NCBI GenBank assembly: GCA_949294085.1 | Contig: CASFFX010000004.1 | Location: 62,001-126,000 of the forward strand | DNA: 64,000 bases | Direction of reading: 5' to 3' | From: an uncultured bacterium | GTDB lineage: Bacteria; Elusimicrobiota; Elusimicrobia; Elusimicrobiales; Elusimicrobiaceae | Shown here: positions 26,438 to 35,102 of the stretch, one piece after another | Layout of the letters: each line of letters starts with the position of its first letter | Position numbering within the stretch: position 1 is the stretch's first letter | The notes under the pieces: generated by a model | What the model saw: only the letters and a program-made list of their open reading frames with translations | Database searches by the model: none | Told to the model about the DNA's origin: nothing | Translations under genes and position numbers: made by a program

Positions 26438-26496
26438 CATGGAAAGTTCCTCCTAGGAATTTTTCTTAATAACTATATCATACCAATTTTGGATAT

Positions 26497-26523
26497 AAAA
26501 AACCCCGCGTTTTGAGCGCGGGG
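26497..26523 (-). terminator. Terminator of the second barrel-protein gene
   Basis: CCCCGCG/CGCGGGG stem (26503-26509 with 26517-26523) and an A6 run on the left, ending the minus-strand transcript. Confidence 0.82.
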
Positions 26524-26545
26524 TATAAAACAAGGGGAATTTGGC

Positions 26546-27262
26546 TTAGAAACGGTAGCCCAGTTTAAGCAACAAGGCAAAGTAGCTTTGGTCCTTTTTG
26601 TCCAATCCGTCCATAAATTTCCCGTAATCAAACTGAAAGCCCTGGTAGCGGCCTTCCACTCCCCAGATCCAGTCCTGGCAAAAAGTCCCTTCTACACCCA
26701 AACCCACGTAGTACGCAAACGAGGTGGTGCGTTTGCTGTACGACCCATTGGTGCGGTCAATCTGTCCGCCCTCATTGGTAACGTCGTCCAATTCAAAGGT
26801 AGCTTTTGCAGAAGCGATACCCAAACCGAGCGGTACATAGAAGCGCACCTTGGACTGCGGGTTGACCGTATAGCGGCCGGCTACCATAAAGTTTTGCACG
26901 TCCATTTTGCTGTCCACTTCGCGCTCGCCCCAATTGTTCCAGTCCACAAAGTATTCCCGTTCATATTCGGCGTCGCCAAAGTTGTTGCCCATGTATTCGG
27001 CCCCAAGGGCAAAATGCGGCGTAACTGCATACATGTATTGCACACCGTAAGACGTAGAAGCATCGCCCCAGTCCAGCGTGTCGGTGTCAAAGTCCTCCCC
27101 GGTAACCACATCCGCCGTAACACCGGAGTCATTGAGAGGCATACCGCTTCCCAAGAAAACGGACACCATTTGGTCTCCCTTTTCAATTCCCTGCGCCAAC
27201 GAAGCCACAGGCCACGCGCACAACATACTTAACAGTACTGCAAGTAACGTCAGTTTTTTCAT
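26546..27262 (-). CDS. Outer-membrane beta-barrel protein
   Basis: Encodes 238 residues. MKKLTLLAVLLSMLCAWPVA...LAQG is a Sec signal with a good AGGAGG ribosome site. The mature start GIEKGDQMVSVFLGSGMPLN and end SYFALLLKLGYRF (terminal Phe) match the neighbouring frameshifted paralogue; FYVPLGLGIASAKATFE, YYVGLGVEGTFCQDWIWGVE and EGRYQGFQFDYGKFM align too. Eight or so beta strands fit an OmpW/OmpA-like small barrel, but the family cannot be fixed by eye. It sits 118 bases upstream of the frameshifted copy, with a terminator between, so each may be expressed separately. Confidence 0.8.
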   Translation of the reverse strand: MKKLTLLAVLLSMLCAWPVASLAQGIEKGDQMVSVFLGSGMPLNDSGVTADVVTGEDFDTDTLDWGDASTSYGVQYMYAVTPHFALGAEYMGNNFGDAEYEREYFVDWNNWGEREVDSKMDVQNFMVAGRYTVNPQSKVRFYVPLGLGIASAKATFELDDVTNEGGQIDRTNGSYSKRTTSFAYYVGLGVEGTFCQDWIWGVEGRYQGFQFDYGKFMDGLDKKDQSYFALLLKLGYRF

Positions 27263-27345
27263 GATTCCTCCTAAGGAAATGTAGTTGTTATCTTACCAAT
27301 TCTGTATCTGTCTTACAACCGCTCTTCTTAGAGCGCGGGTTCTGC

Positions 27346-28536
27346 TCACATGGGCGGCAGCGGCCCTACTCCCTCCGCCGGGACGGAATACGGCGTTTGC
27401 AACAGCTGTTTGGCCAAGTCGTCAAAGCCCCATTTGTCATCAAACGACAACACGTACTTATACTGCTTTTTGGCCAAATTGCGCTCGCCCAACACATCGT
27501 ACACCTGCCCCAGGCGCATTTCGTTCCACACACCCCAGCGGCTGGGCTCCTGGCGGCGAATCGCTTCGCGCCCTTGCTCAAACAGTGCGCGCGCTTTGTC
27601 AAAATGACCTTGCGCCATCTGCACGGTGCCCAGCGCCGTGTAGGCACGGGAAATGTAGATGTCTTTGTAAAACGGGTCCTTGCCAATCAGCTGTAAAAAT
27701 TGCTCCGCCTGGGCAGAAACGTCCTCGTAATGGCCGGTTTCATACAGGCAGATGATTTCCACGTAATGCATCAGCGGGTTTTTGGGATATTTAGCCCGCA
27801 GTTCGCGGATGTATTCCAACGATTTTTGTGGGTCATAATATTTGCTGCCGCGCGTGTTTTGAATTTCAATTAAAATCAGCTTGGCGCTGTCCGAAGTAAA
27901 ATGCGCTTTTTGGCGGGCCAAGTTCAACTGGGCGACGCCTTCGTCCGGGTCGCCTTTAATCGCCACGATTTTGGCCAAAATTTTAATGACGGACGGCAGC
28001 GTGCCCGCGTAATACTGGTAAATGCCCAGCCCAAAATACGCGTCGTAATACGTGGGGTCCAGCTCCAGGGATTTTTCCAAATTTTTAATGGCTTTCCGGC
28101 CGGAAAAATACGCCGTAATCCAACTGCGGTTGCGCATGGTGAACAGCGCGCGCAGGCCGTACAGCGCGCCAATGCCCATATAGGCGTTGGGGTCGTTGGG
28201 GTATTGCTTCATCCAGCGTTTAATGCCGGCGATGGAATCGTCCAGAATTTGTTCAAACACTTTGCGCTGGCGGTCGTCGCTCAGTTCGTACTCGTATTCA
28301 TAGCGGCTCCAGGCAATCATCGCATTGCCAAAATGCGCAAACGGGTGATCGGGATAATCCCGAAACACCCGTTCAATATTTTTTTGTGCGGTATCAAAGT
28401 CCAGACTATAAACGCCGTTAATGCCTTCCGTTGCGTATTGCATCACGTCGGGCGGAAGCGTCAGTTCGGCAGACGAAGGGAGCACCGCGGTCAGCATACA
28501 TACACAAGCCGCCGCCAAATGAAGCCAGCGTTTCAT
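27346..28536 (-). CDS. Exported TPR-like protein
   Basis: Encodes 396 residues. MKRWLHLAAACVCMLTAVLPSSA is a signal peptide. The remainder is helical-repeat in character: YSLDFDTAQKNIERVFRDYP, NPDPNAYMGIGALYGLRALF-like, DPTYYDAYFGLGIYQYYAGT, and further TPR-type pairs (ISRAYTALGTVQMAQGHFDK) near residues 305-325. I do not recognise a specific family. Its ATG overlaps the serS stop by one base, so it is probably translated from the same mRNA, an odd pairing. A weak hairpin follows, but no clear terminator. Confidence 0.78.
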   Translation of the reverse strand: MKRWLHLAAACVCMLTAVLPSSAELTLPPDVMQYATEGINGVYSLDFDTAQKNIERVFRDYPDHPFAHFGNAMIAWSRYEYEYELSDDRQRKVFEQILDDSIAGIKRWMKQYPNDPNAYMGIGALYGLRALFTMRNRSWITAYFSGRKAIKNLEKSLELDPTYYDAYFGLGIYQYYAGTLPSVIKILAKIVAIKGDPDEGVAQLNLARQKAHFTSDSAKLILIEIQNTRGSKYYDPQKSLEYIRELRAKYPKNPLMHYVEIICLYETGHYEDVSAQAEQFLQLIGKDPFYKDIYISRAYTALGTVQMAQGHFDKARALFEQGREAIRRQEPSRWGVWNEMRLGQVYDVLGERNLAKKQYKYVLSFDDKWGFDDLAKQLLQTPYSVPAEGVGPLPPM

Positions 28537-29825
28537 TATTTTTTGGCCTCAATTTTGTCTTTGCCAAAATACGGACGCAACGCCGGCGGAATAATGACCG
28601 AACCGTCCGCCTGTTGGAAATTTTCCAAAATGGCGGCAAACGTGCGGCCCACGGCCAAACCGCTGCCGTTTAAGGTGTGCACGTATTCCAGCTTGCCCTG
28701 CGCATTTTTGTAGCGCAGGCCCATGCGGCGGGCCTGAAAGTCCAGGCAGTTGGAGCAGGACGAAATTTCGCGGAAGCGGTTTTCGCTCGGCATCCACACT
28801 TCAATATCATACGTTTTGGCCGACGAGAAACCAATGTCCCCGCTGCACAATTCCACCACGTGGTACGGGATGCCCAGCTCTTTCAAAATTTCCTGCGCGT
28901 CCGACACCATAATCTCCAACATTTGGTACGAATGTTCCGGTTTGGAGAGCATCACCAGCTCCACTTTGTCAAACTGGTGGTTGCGGATTAAGCCGCGGGT
29001 GTCTTTGCCATAGGTTCCCGATTCCTTGCGGAAGCACGGCGAATAGGCCGTCAGTTTAATGGGCAGTTCCGCTTCCGGGATAACGCGGATGCGGTTTAAG
29101 TTCGTCAGCGGGATTTCAGCCGTAGAAATCAAAAATTGTTTCGGTTCCCCCACCAATTCATACATGTCTTCGCGGAATTTGGGCAGCTGGCCGGTACCGA
29201 TTAAAATGTCTTCGTTGACGATAACGGGCGGCAGGACTTCGGTGTAGCCCTTTTTGGCGTGCATATCCAACATAAAGGAAATGATGGCGCGTTCCAAGCG
29301 GGCACCGTCCCCTTTGAACAAAGCAAACCGGCTGCCCGAAAGCGCCGCGGCGGCTTCAAAATCCAAAATGCCCAGTTTTTCGCCTACGGCCTGATGATCC
29401 AACGGTTTGAAATCAAAATGCGGAAGCGGCGTGGTGCAAGGCAGATATTCCGGGTTGTCCGCGTCCGACACGCCCACCGGGATGTGTTCGTTGGGCAGGT
29501 TGGGAATACTTAACAGCAAATCGTTGATTTCTTTTTTAAGCGGTTCCAATTCGGCTTCTTTTACGGCCATTTCTTCCTTCAGTTTGCCTACCTGGGCCAT
29601 GGCTTCTTTGGCGGCTTCGTCGCCTTGTTCTTTTTTAATTTTGCCGATGGATTTAGACATCTCGTTGCGTTTGGCGCGCAATTCTTCCACCCGGGCCAAT
29701 ACGGTTTTGTAAGCGGTATATTTGGTTAACACCTCGTCTATCTGGGCAGCCAGCTCCGGCTTGCGCAAGGACAAACGTTTCTTCACTTCTTCAGGATGTG
29801 CAACGATATATTTGATGTCTAACAT
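28536..29825 (-). CDS. serS: Seryl-tRNA synthetase
   Basis: Encodes 429 residues. An N-terminal two-helix arm (roughly 25-110) for tRNA-Ser is followed by the class II core: motif 2 in YSPCFRKESGTYGKDTRGLI-type sequence near 260-285 and motif 3 in LNGSGLAVGRTFAAILENFQ near 380-400. MLDIKYIVAHPEEVKKRLSL is the typical start. It charges tRNA-Ser, and also selenocysteine tRNA where present. Upstream lie two envelope genes in the same direction with 10 bases between, and downstream a TPR gene overlaps by one base. Confidence 0.96.
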   Translation of the reverse strand: MLDIKYIVAHPEEVKKRLSLRKPELAAQIDEVLTKYTAYKTVLARVEELRAKRNEMSKSIGKIKKEQGDEAAKEAMAQVGKLKEEMAVKEAELEPLKKEINDLLLSIPNLPNEHIPVGVSDADNPEYLPCTTPLPHFDFKPLDHQAVGEKLGILDFEAAAALSGSRFALFKGDGARLERAIISFMLDMHAKKGYTEVLPPVIVNEDILIGTGQLPKFREDMYELVGEPKQFLISTAEIPLTNLNRIRVIPEAELPIKLTAYSPCFRKESGTYGKDTRGLIRNHQFDKVELVMLSKPEHSYQMLEIMVSDAQEILKELGIPYHVVELCSGDIGFSSAKTYDIEVWMPSENRFREISSCSNCLDFQARRMGLRYKNAQGKLEYVHTLNGSGLAVGRTFAAILENFQQADGSVIIPPALRPYFGKDKIEAKK

Positions 29826-29835
29826 AAAAACCTCG

Positions 29836-30087
29836 TTATTTAGTTTCTAAATCAATCAGGTACGGCTCCGGGAACAAATGGCGGTACGGCTTGAAGGTGG
29901 CTACGGCATATTCCATCCCGTACGCCGTAAGCAGCCGCAGGCTGACCGGCGCCACCGCGCTTTGCCCCGCCACCAGCGCCCCCACACTAAGCGCCAGCAA
30001 AATAAACAGCGTTTTTAACAGCATAAAAAACGCTTTGAACAACAGCGAGGCCGACTGTTCGGCCCACGTGAGGGGAGACGGGTTCAT
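29836..30087 (-). CDS. Small membrane protein of unknown function
   Basis: Encodes 83 residues. A long hydrophobic region at about 14-44 (SLLFKAFFMLLKTLFILLAL then VGALVAG) gives one or two membrane helices. The polar tail TFKPYRHLFPEPYLIDLETK has no family I know. Its start overlaps the CsgG-like gene stop by four bases (ATGA) and it ends ten bases before serS, so it looks like a real coupled gene rather than a chance frame. Confidence 0.65.
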   Translation of the reverse strand: MNPSPLTWAEQSASLLFKAFFMLLKTLFILLALSVGALVAGQSAVAPVSLRLLTAYGMEYAVATFKPYRHLFPEPYLIDLETK

Positions 30088-30764
30088 TTTTGTTCCTGTA
30101 ATTTAGCCAATTCCTTGGTAAAACTTTTTACTAAGCCTCGGGCGATGTAATCCGCCGCGTCCAACGCGCTGGAGCCGAATTCGTCCGCCGAGCCAATCCA
30201 TATGATTTCCGCCGTTTCCACGTCCACCAATTTGGCAATAATGCCCACCTGGGCATTAATCGTGTATTCCGTAGGGCGCACATCGGTAGAGTGGGAATAC
30301 TGCGTGCCCACATTGCGCGTGTAGCCTACGTAGGTGCCGTCGGGCAGTTTCATCACGTCCTGCGTATAGACGGGGCGCGCTTCCGTACGGCGGGTGGTCG
30401 TCAGCGTCAGTTCCGTGCGGGCCGGCGTGTACGAGCTCACTTCGCCAATCAGCAGCACGTCCACCCCCAAAATGCGTCCAATTTCCCGCGTGGTCTGCGG
30501 CGACAAATACCCCGACACCGAAATATTGTGCTCTTGAAGCACACTTTCCAGCTGGGCGCGTTCCACCACCTTAAACCCGGCTTCAATCAGATATTTGGCG
30601 AATAAATTTTCCACCCCCTGCATGGCTGGCCAGGAGTTGGAGAACCCCATCACCCCGATGCGGTTCATTTGGTCAAAATTATACGTTTTGCTGATGACCG
30701 ACTTGGGCGTACAGCCGCCCAGCGGCAACAGGGCACACAAAGCCAAGCAGAGAATTTTCTTCAT
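30084..30764 (-). CDS. CsgG-like lipoprotein
   Basis: Encodes 226 residues. MKKILCLALCALLPLGGC is a lipoprotein signal (lipobox LGGC). RIGVMGFSNSWP, FKVVERAQLESVLQEHNISV and REIGRILGVDVLLIGEVSSY are the core of the CsgG/curli-assembly-type family, and VGIIAKLVDVETAEIIWIGS completes its beta sheet. CsgG itself secretes curli; most relatives outside that system have unknown jobs in the outer membrane. No csg genes are near. It starts with a perfect TATAAT six bases upstream and diverges from kdsC. Confidence 0.8.
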   Translation of the reverse strand: MKKILCLALCALLPLGGCTPKSVISKTYNFDQMNRIGVMGFSNSWPAMQGVENLFAKYLIEAGFKVVERAQLESVLQEHNISVSGYLSPQTTREIGRILGVDVLLIGEVSSYTPARTELTLTTTRRTEARPVYTQDVMKLPDGTYVGYTRNVGTQYSHSTDVRPTEYTINAQVGIIAKLVDVETAEIIWIGSADEFGSSALDAADYIARGLVKSFTKELAKLQEQK

Positions 30765-30770
30765 ATGATA

Positions 30771-30776
30771 ATTATA
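30771..30776 (-). promoter_or_regulatory. -10 box six bases before the CsgG-like gene
   Basis: Perfect TATAAT (minus strand) ending six bases before the ATG; no ribosome site between. It shares the 54-base divergent gap with the kdsC promoter. Confidence 0.5.
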
Positions 30777-30803
30777 TAATTTTTAGTCCGCCGAAAATAA
30801 AGG

Positions 30804-30809
30804 TATAAT
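30804..30809 (+). promoter_or_regulatory. -10 box nine bases before kdsC
   Basis: Perfect TATAAT on the plus strand, nine bases before the kdsC ATG. The -35 position (TTTTAG, 17-base spacer) is poor. The start would leave only a few bases of leader. Confidence 0.5.
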
Positions 30810-30818
30810 AAAAAAAGT

Positions 30819-31409
30819 ATGACAACCCCCCTGTTTGAACAAAAAGCCAAGCGCCTCAAACTCCTGCTGACGGACGTGGACGGCGTAATGACCAACGGCA
30901 CGCTGAGCTTTTTTACCGACGAAAAAGGCGTGGCACGCGAAATTAAAAATTTTGAATCGCTGGACGGGATGGGCCTGCTGTTTTTGGCCTATTGCGGCAT
31001 ACAGACGGGCATTGTGTCCAAAGGGGCCAGCCCCACGCTGGAGTTTTGGGCCCAAGCCCTGGGGATGAATTATCTGTTTTACAACACGTCTGTCAAACAC
31101 CGGGCGCTGGAATTTTTACAGCAAGAATACGGCATCCTGCCGGAAGAAACCGCTTTTATCGGCGACGATTTGATAGACATCGGGCTGCTGAGCCGGGTGG
31201 GCCTGCCGCTGGCGGTGGCCAACAGCGTGCCCGAAGCCAAGCAGCTGGCGCTTTACACCTCCCCCCGCCATGGCGGCGCCGCCGCCGTGCGCGACATTGC
31301 CGAGCAAATCCTCAAAGCCCGCGGCCAATGGCAGCGCGTGGTGCAGGACAATCTTTCCGGCGCGTTTCAAAACCCCAAGCGGCCGCTTCGTATTGTAAAA
31401 GGATTGTAA
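30819..31409 (+). CDS. kdsC: 3-deoxy-D-manno-octulosonate 8-phosphate phosphatase (KdsC-type HAD)
   Basis: Encodes 196 residues, slightly longer than typical KdsC. The HAD nucleophile motif LKLLLTDVDGVMTNG gives Asp19 and Asp21. GIVSKGASPTLEFWAQALG holds the motif II region, where usual KdsC has a serine or threonine, and FIGDDLIDIGLLSRVGLPLAVAN gives motif III/IV acidic residues. No cap domain is seen, as expected for this class of tetramers. It would release Kdo from Kdo-8-phosphate for LPS. No other Kdo genes are adjacent. Confidence 0.88.
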   Translation: MTTPLFEQKAKRLKLLLTDVDGVMTNGTLSFFTDEKGVAREIKNFESLDGMGLLFLAYCGIQTGIVSKGASPTLEFWAQALGMNYLFYNTSVKHRALEFLQQEYGILPEETAFIGDDLIDIGLLSRVGLPLAVANSVPEAKQLALYTSPRHGGAAAVRDIAEQILKARGQWQRVVQDNLSGAFQNPKRPLRIVKGL

Positions 31410-31455
31410 AATTTTTACAATATAAGAGATGTTTTTCTAAACCCAAAGGAGCCTT

Positions 31456-32091
31456 ATGAAAAAATTATTTTTGCTGTGCGCGCTGTTTCTGGCCGTGCCT
31501 GTGGTAGCGCAGGAATATTACGGCTTGCAGGAATACGGCTTGCGCAAAAACACCACCCGCATTGAATTTTATGGCGGTATGGTGCTGCCCCAGGACGACT
31601 GGGCCCATAACGGACAAAATGTAGATTTGGGCGGTACGGGCTGGACGGCCGGGCTGGGCTTTGTACGCAATATTTCGTCCGTTTTCTCCTTAGGCATGGA
31701 CGCCAACTACGCCCAGCTGGGGGACGGGGACAACTTTACCTCTGGCAGCCAAACCGCGTATTACCGCACCGGGCTGGCCACGGGCCTTGTAACGGGGCGC
31801 ATTAACTTCTTCCCGTCGCAATCCACCCGCTTGTACATCCCGGTTGGCATCGGCGTAGGCCATATGTTCGCCCGCCAGAAAAACGAGGACGGCTCCCACC
31901 TGACCACCGACAGCACCGACCTGGCCACCATGCTGGGCTTGGGGTTGGAATTTGATATTGACGAAACGGTGATCTTTGGCGTGGAAGGACGCTACTATTT
32001 CCTGGACGCCCAAGACGAATTCAAAGATACGTTCGGCAAAGGCCACTATCAGTATATGACGGTCATGCTGAAAATCGGAACCCGTTTTTAA
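31456..32091 (+). CDS. Outer-membrane beta-barrel protein (third small barrel)
   Basis: Encodes 211 residues with a Sec signal (MKKLFLLCALFLAVPVVAQE) and an AAAGGAG ribosome site. It ends with TVMLKIGTRF, a C-terminal Phe like the two barrels at 25714-27262, and shares the strand pattern SVFSLGMDANYAQLGD, RLYIPVGIGVGHMFARQ and TVIFGVEGRYYFLDAQ, where GVEGRY matches the other two. It is a diverged paralogue. It lies in a different operon, between kdsC and the transporter, and ends before a terminator. Confidence 0.78.
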   Translation: MKKLFLLCALFLAVPVVAQEYYGLQEYGLRKNTTRIEFYGGMVLPQDDWAHNGQNVDLGGTGWTAGLGFVRNISSVFSLGMDANYAQLGDGDNFTSGSQTAYYRTGLATGLVTGRINFFPSQSTRLYIPVGIGVGHMFARQKNEDGSHLTTDSTDLATMLGLGLEFDIDETVIFGVEGRYYFLDAQDEFKDTFGKGHYQYMTVMLKIGTRF

Positions 32092-32109
32092 CGGAATTCT
32101 CTGCCAAAA

Positions 32110-32141
32110 CCCACCGCCCCGATTGAGGCGGCGGGTTTTTT
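32110..32141 (+). terminator. Terminator after the third barrel gene
   Basis: CCCACCGCC against GGCGGCGGG (one A-C mismatch) with an eight-base loop, followed by TTTTTT. Confidence 0.8.
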
Positions 32142-32197
32142 ATATATAGTCTAAAAAAACCCTTGGCACGGATGATTAAAAAGAATTAAATAACCCT

Positions 32198-33250
32198 ATG
32201 GAACCTTCTTTTTCCGTCGTAGTGATGACGTTACTTTCACTGATTGTATTGGCGGCGCTGACGCTGCCGTTTTTGGTGCACAAAGTAGAGGAAGAACTGG
32301 AAATTTTCCTCCTGGTGTGCGGGCTGTGTGCGGTAACCGTTTCCAGCGCTTGGAGCGGGCACCTGATTGCCGAAGCGCTCAAAGAACCGCTGGCCATTAC
32401 GGCCGCCGTATTGGTGTTGGGCGTCTTGTTTAAGCGGTTTGGCCATTGGACCGCCCACGCGCTGCACGCGGTGGAACGCAAAGCGGGGCCGCGGATTTTG
32501 CTGTTTTTGACGGTCTTTTTCATTGGGCTGTTTTCCAGCGTACTAACGGCCATTATCGCCGCGCTGATTACGGCGGAAATCATTAAACTGTTGGATTTGC
32601 CGGCCCCACAAAAAACGCGGCTGGCGGTCTATGCGTGTTTTGCCATCGGGTTTGGCGCCATTTTAACGCCGATTGGCGAACCGCTTTCCACCATCGTCAT
32701 CGCCAAACTGAAAGGGGAGCCGTATCAGGCGGATTTTTTCTTCCTGCTTAGGCTGATGGGCGTATGGATTTTGCCGGCGTTGGTCTTTTTTGCGGCGTTT
32801 GCCGCCCGCCTGGGCAACCGCCCGCTGACGGCCACCCCGTCCGGCCAAACGGAAGCGGAAAGTTATAAACAAATTTTAGTGCGCGCGGGCAAAGTGTATC
32901 TGTTTGTGGCCGCGCTGATTTTGCTGGGCGAAGGACTCAAGCCGCTGGCCGCCCGCACCATTACCCATTTGTCCAAATACGCGCTGTATTGGATTAACTC
33001 GCTTTCGGCGGTGCTGGACAATGCTACCCTGGCCAGCATTGAAATTATGCCGTCCCTGCCCAAAGAATCCCTGGTATTTTTGTTGACCTCGCTGATTTTG
33101 GCGGGCGGATTGTTAATACCGGGCAACATTCCCAATATTATCTGTGCGTCCAAGCTGGGCATTAAAAGCCGCGAGTGGGCCCGCGCGGCCTTGCCGGTGG
33201 GGCTGGGGCTGATGGTGGTTTACTTTATCTTGCTCTGTATTGTATTATAA
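32198..33250 (+). CDS. Putative cation transporter (DUF1646-like, ion transporter superfamily)
   Basis: Encodes 350 residues with about ten hydrophobic segments (for example LIVLAALTLPFLV, ITAAVLVLGVLF, LLFLTVFFIGLFSSVLTAI, VWILPALVFFAAF, VYFILLCIVL). Two re-entrant-type loops are visible: AIGFGAILTPIGEPLS near residue 155 and LIPGNIPNIICASKLGI near 306, reminiscent of the NhaD/ArsB superfamily. The overall pattern resembles DUF1646 proteins, suspected cation transporters of unknown ion. There is no clear Shine-Dalgarno sequence. It is followed four bases later by mgtC-like, suggesting ion homeostasis. Confidence 0.7.
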   Translation: MEPSFSVVVMTLLSLIVLAALTLPFLVHKVEEELEIFLLVCGLCAVTVSSAWSGHLIAEALKEPLAITAAVLVLGVLFKRFGHWTAHALHAVERKAGPRILLFLTVFFIGLFSSVLTAIIAALITAEIIKLLDLPAPQKTRLAVYACFAIGFGAILTPIGEPLSTIVIAKLKGEPYQADFFFLLRLMGVWILPALVFFAAFAARLGNRPLTATPSGQTEAESYKQILVRAGKVYLFVAALILLGEGLKPLAARTITHLSKYALYWINSLSAVLDNATLASIEIMPSLPKESLVFLLTSLILAGGLLIPGNIPNIICASKLGIKSREWARAALPVGLGLMVVYFILLCIVL

Positions 33251-33254
33251 AGAT

Positions 33255-33884
33255 ATGGATGATATTTTTATCAAAATCTTTTTGGCCTTGGTACTGGGCG
33301 GCAGCTTGGGGCTGGAACGCCAATACCACGACAAGCCCGCCGGTTTCGCCACCAACTGTTTAATCTGCCTGGGGGCCATGCTGTTTACCGTATTATCCGA
33401 ATTCATGAGCCAGCAAGGCGGCGACCCCGGCCGCATTGCCGCCCAAGTGGTAACGGGCGTGGGCTTTATTGGGGCGGGCTCCATCCTGCGGGACGGGAAC
33501 AAAATTTCCGGTTTGACCACCGCCGCCGGAGTATGGCTGGTGGCCGCCATTGGGATGGCCGTAGGATACGGACAGTATTTCTGGGCGGCGCTGTGTGCGG
33601 TGGCCATTTTAATCGTCCAGTTAGGCGTACGCAAAACCCTGCGCATGGTGGAATTTGTAAAACGCTATGACACCTTCTACCTGACGTGCGAGCCGCGCTG
33701 GGCGGTGGTTAACAAAATTTTCCGCCAAATTGAAGCGCAAAACATTACCATTTTGAAAAGCGAAGTTACCAAGCAGGACAACCGGTTCCACGTCAGTTTA
33801 GTGGCCACTTTTACGGGGCACGACTTCCAAAACGTAACCAAAGAACTCTTGGAAATGCCCGAAGTGTACAGCTTGTTCAAATAA
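33255..33884 (+). CDS. MgtC/SapB family membrane protein
   Basis: Encodes 209 residues from [21 protein letters not shown]; a TTG five codons earlier overlaps the previous stop and is less likely. The MgtC signatures are [40 protein letters not shown] and [20 protein letters not shown], covering four or five helices, with a soluble C-terminal ACT-like domain of about 75 residues. Family members affect magnesium adaptation and, in some pathogens, ATP synthase activity, although the biochemical role is debated. It is four bases after the transporter gene and 13 before the aminotransferase. Confidence 0.88.
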   Translation: MDDIFIKIFLALVLGGSLGLERQYHDKPAGFATNCLICLGAMLFTVLSEFMSQQGGDPGRIAAQVVTGVGFIGAGSILRDGNKISGLTTAAGVWLVAAIGMAVGYGQYFWAALCAVAILIVQLGVRKTLRMVEFVKRYDTFYLTCEPRWAVVNKIFRQIEAQNITILKSEVTKQDNRFHVSLVATFTGHDFQNVTKELLEMPEVYSLFK

Positions 33885-33897
33885 TATAGGAGACCCC

Positions 33898-35037
33898 ATG
33901 ACGGACGACATAAAACCTATCCCGCTGTTTAACTTAAAAGAACAACACGACAGTTTGAAAACCGAAATCAACGCGGCGGCCTTAAACGCCTTAAACTCCA
34001 TGCACTGGCTGCTGGGCCCGCAAACCGAAAAATTTGAAGAAGAATTTGCCGACACGATTGGCGTGAAACATTGTATTTCCTGCTCGTCCGGCGCCAGCGC
34101 TCTCCAAATCGCTCTGGCGGCGGCCGGAATCGGCCCGGGGGACGAAGTCATTACCACGCCGTTTACCTTCATTGCCACCACGTCCTCCATTTCGCTGACG
34201 GGCGCCCAATTTGTCTTTGCCGACATTGACCCCCGCACCTATAATCTGGACGTCAAGGACGTGGAGCGCAAAATTACCAAAAAGACCAAAGCCATTTTGC
34301 CCGTTCATCTCTACGGCTATCCGGCCGATATGGACGCCATTATGCGCCTGGCCAACGAACATGGGCTGAAAGTGATTGAGGACTGCGCTCAGGCACACTT
34401 GGCCATGGCGGACGGTGTGATGGTGGGCAGCATTGGCGACGCGGGCTGTTTTAGCTTTTACCCCAGCAAAAATTTGGGTGCCTGCGGCGACGCCGGCTGC
34501 ATTACCACCAACGACGACGAGCTGGCCAACCGCTGCCGCTCCCTGCGCCACAGCGGCCGCGCCTTGGGCAAAGCCTACGAATACGATTTGGAAGGCTCCA
34601 CCCTGCGTATGGACGAAATCCAGGCGGCGATTCTGCGCGTCAAACTGCCGCACCTGGAAGAGTGGACCGACAAACGCCGCAAAGCCGCCGCGTTGTACGC
34701 CGAAGGATTGGAAGGCGTGCCGGTGGTGCTGCCGCCCACGCCGCCCGTCGGCTATGCCCAATCGTACTACGTGTACACGATTCGCGCCGAAAAACGCGAT
34801 GAACTGCAGGCCTTTTTGAAGGAACGCGGCATCGGTTCGGCCGTGTACTACCCGGTTCCGCTGTACAAACAGCCGGTGTACCAACACCGCGGCTTTGACC
34901 CGGCCGACTATCCGGAAGCGGAAAAAGCCGCCCGCGAGGTGCTTTCTATCCCAATGTTCCCGGAACTGACGGAAGAACAAATCCGCCGCGTGTGCGAAAC
35001 CATTCGGGAATTCTACGAAAAAGATTCCGCCCTTTAA
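33898..35037 (+). CDS. DegT/DnrJ/EryC1/StrS aminotransferase
   Basis: Encodes 379 residues. PLP-enzyme landmarks: [20 protein letters not shown] at the start, [19 protein letters not shown] (the phosphate-binding loop), [11 protein letters not shown] (the pyridine-contacting aspartate) and [20 protein letters not shown], whose lysine near residue 190 binds PLP. The family makes amino sugars or transaminates nucleotide sugars for surface glycans. The exact sugar cannot be predicted. AGGAG precedes the ATG. It may lie in one operon with the transporter and MgtC genes, which is not functionally obvious. Confidence 0.9.
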   Translation: MTDDIKPIPLFNLKEQHDSLKTEINAAALNALNSMHWLLGPQTEKFEEEFADTIGVKHCISCSSGASALQIALAAAGIGPGDEVITTPFTFIATTSSISLTGAQFVFADIDPRTYNLDVKDVERKITKKTKAILPVHLYGYPADMDAIMRLANEHGLKVIEDCAQAHLAMADGVMVGSIGDAGCFSFYPSKNLGACGDAGCITTNDDELANRCRSLRHSGRALGKAYEYDLEGSTLRMDEIQAAILRVKLPHLEEWTDKRRKAAALYAEGLEGVPVVLPPTPPVGYAQSYYVYTIRAEKRDELQAFLKERGIGSAVYYPVPLYKQPVYQHRGFDPADYPEAEKAAREVLSIPMFPELTEEQIRRVCETIREFYEKDSAL

Positions 35038-35050
35038 GCACCCGTAAAAT

Positions 35051-35082
35051 CAAAACGCCGGGGTTCACCCCGGCGTTTTTTG
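35051..35082. terminator. Terminator after DegT aminotransferase
   Basis: AACGCCGGGGTTCACCCCGGCGTT is a near-perfect stem with a small loop and a T run to the right; A's on the left may serve the convergent endonuclease gene too. Confidence 0.9.
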
Positions 35083-35102
35083 TGTTTTGTTTTCCCGCAC
35101 CT

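Noticed and set aside
27300-27345. Weak hairpin (CCGCTCT/AGAGCG) after the TPR gene
   Set aside because: The T run needed on the minus strand is missing and the stem is imperfect.
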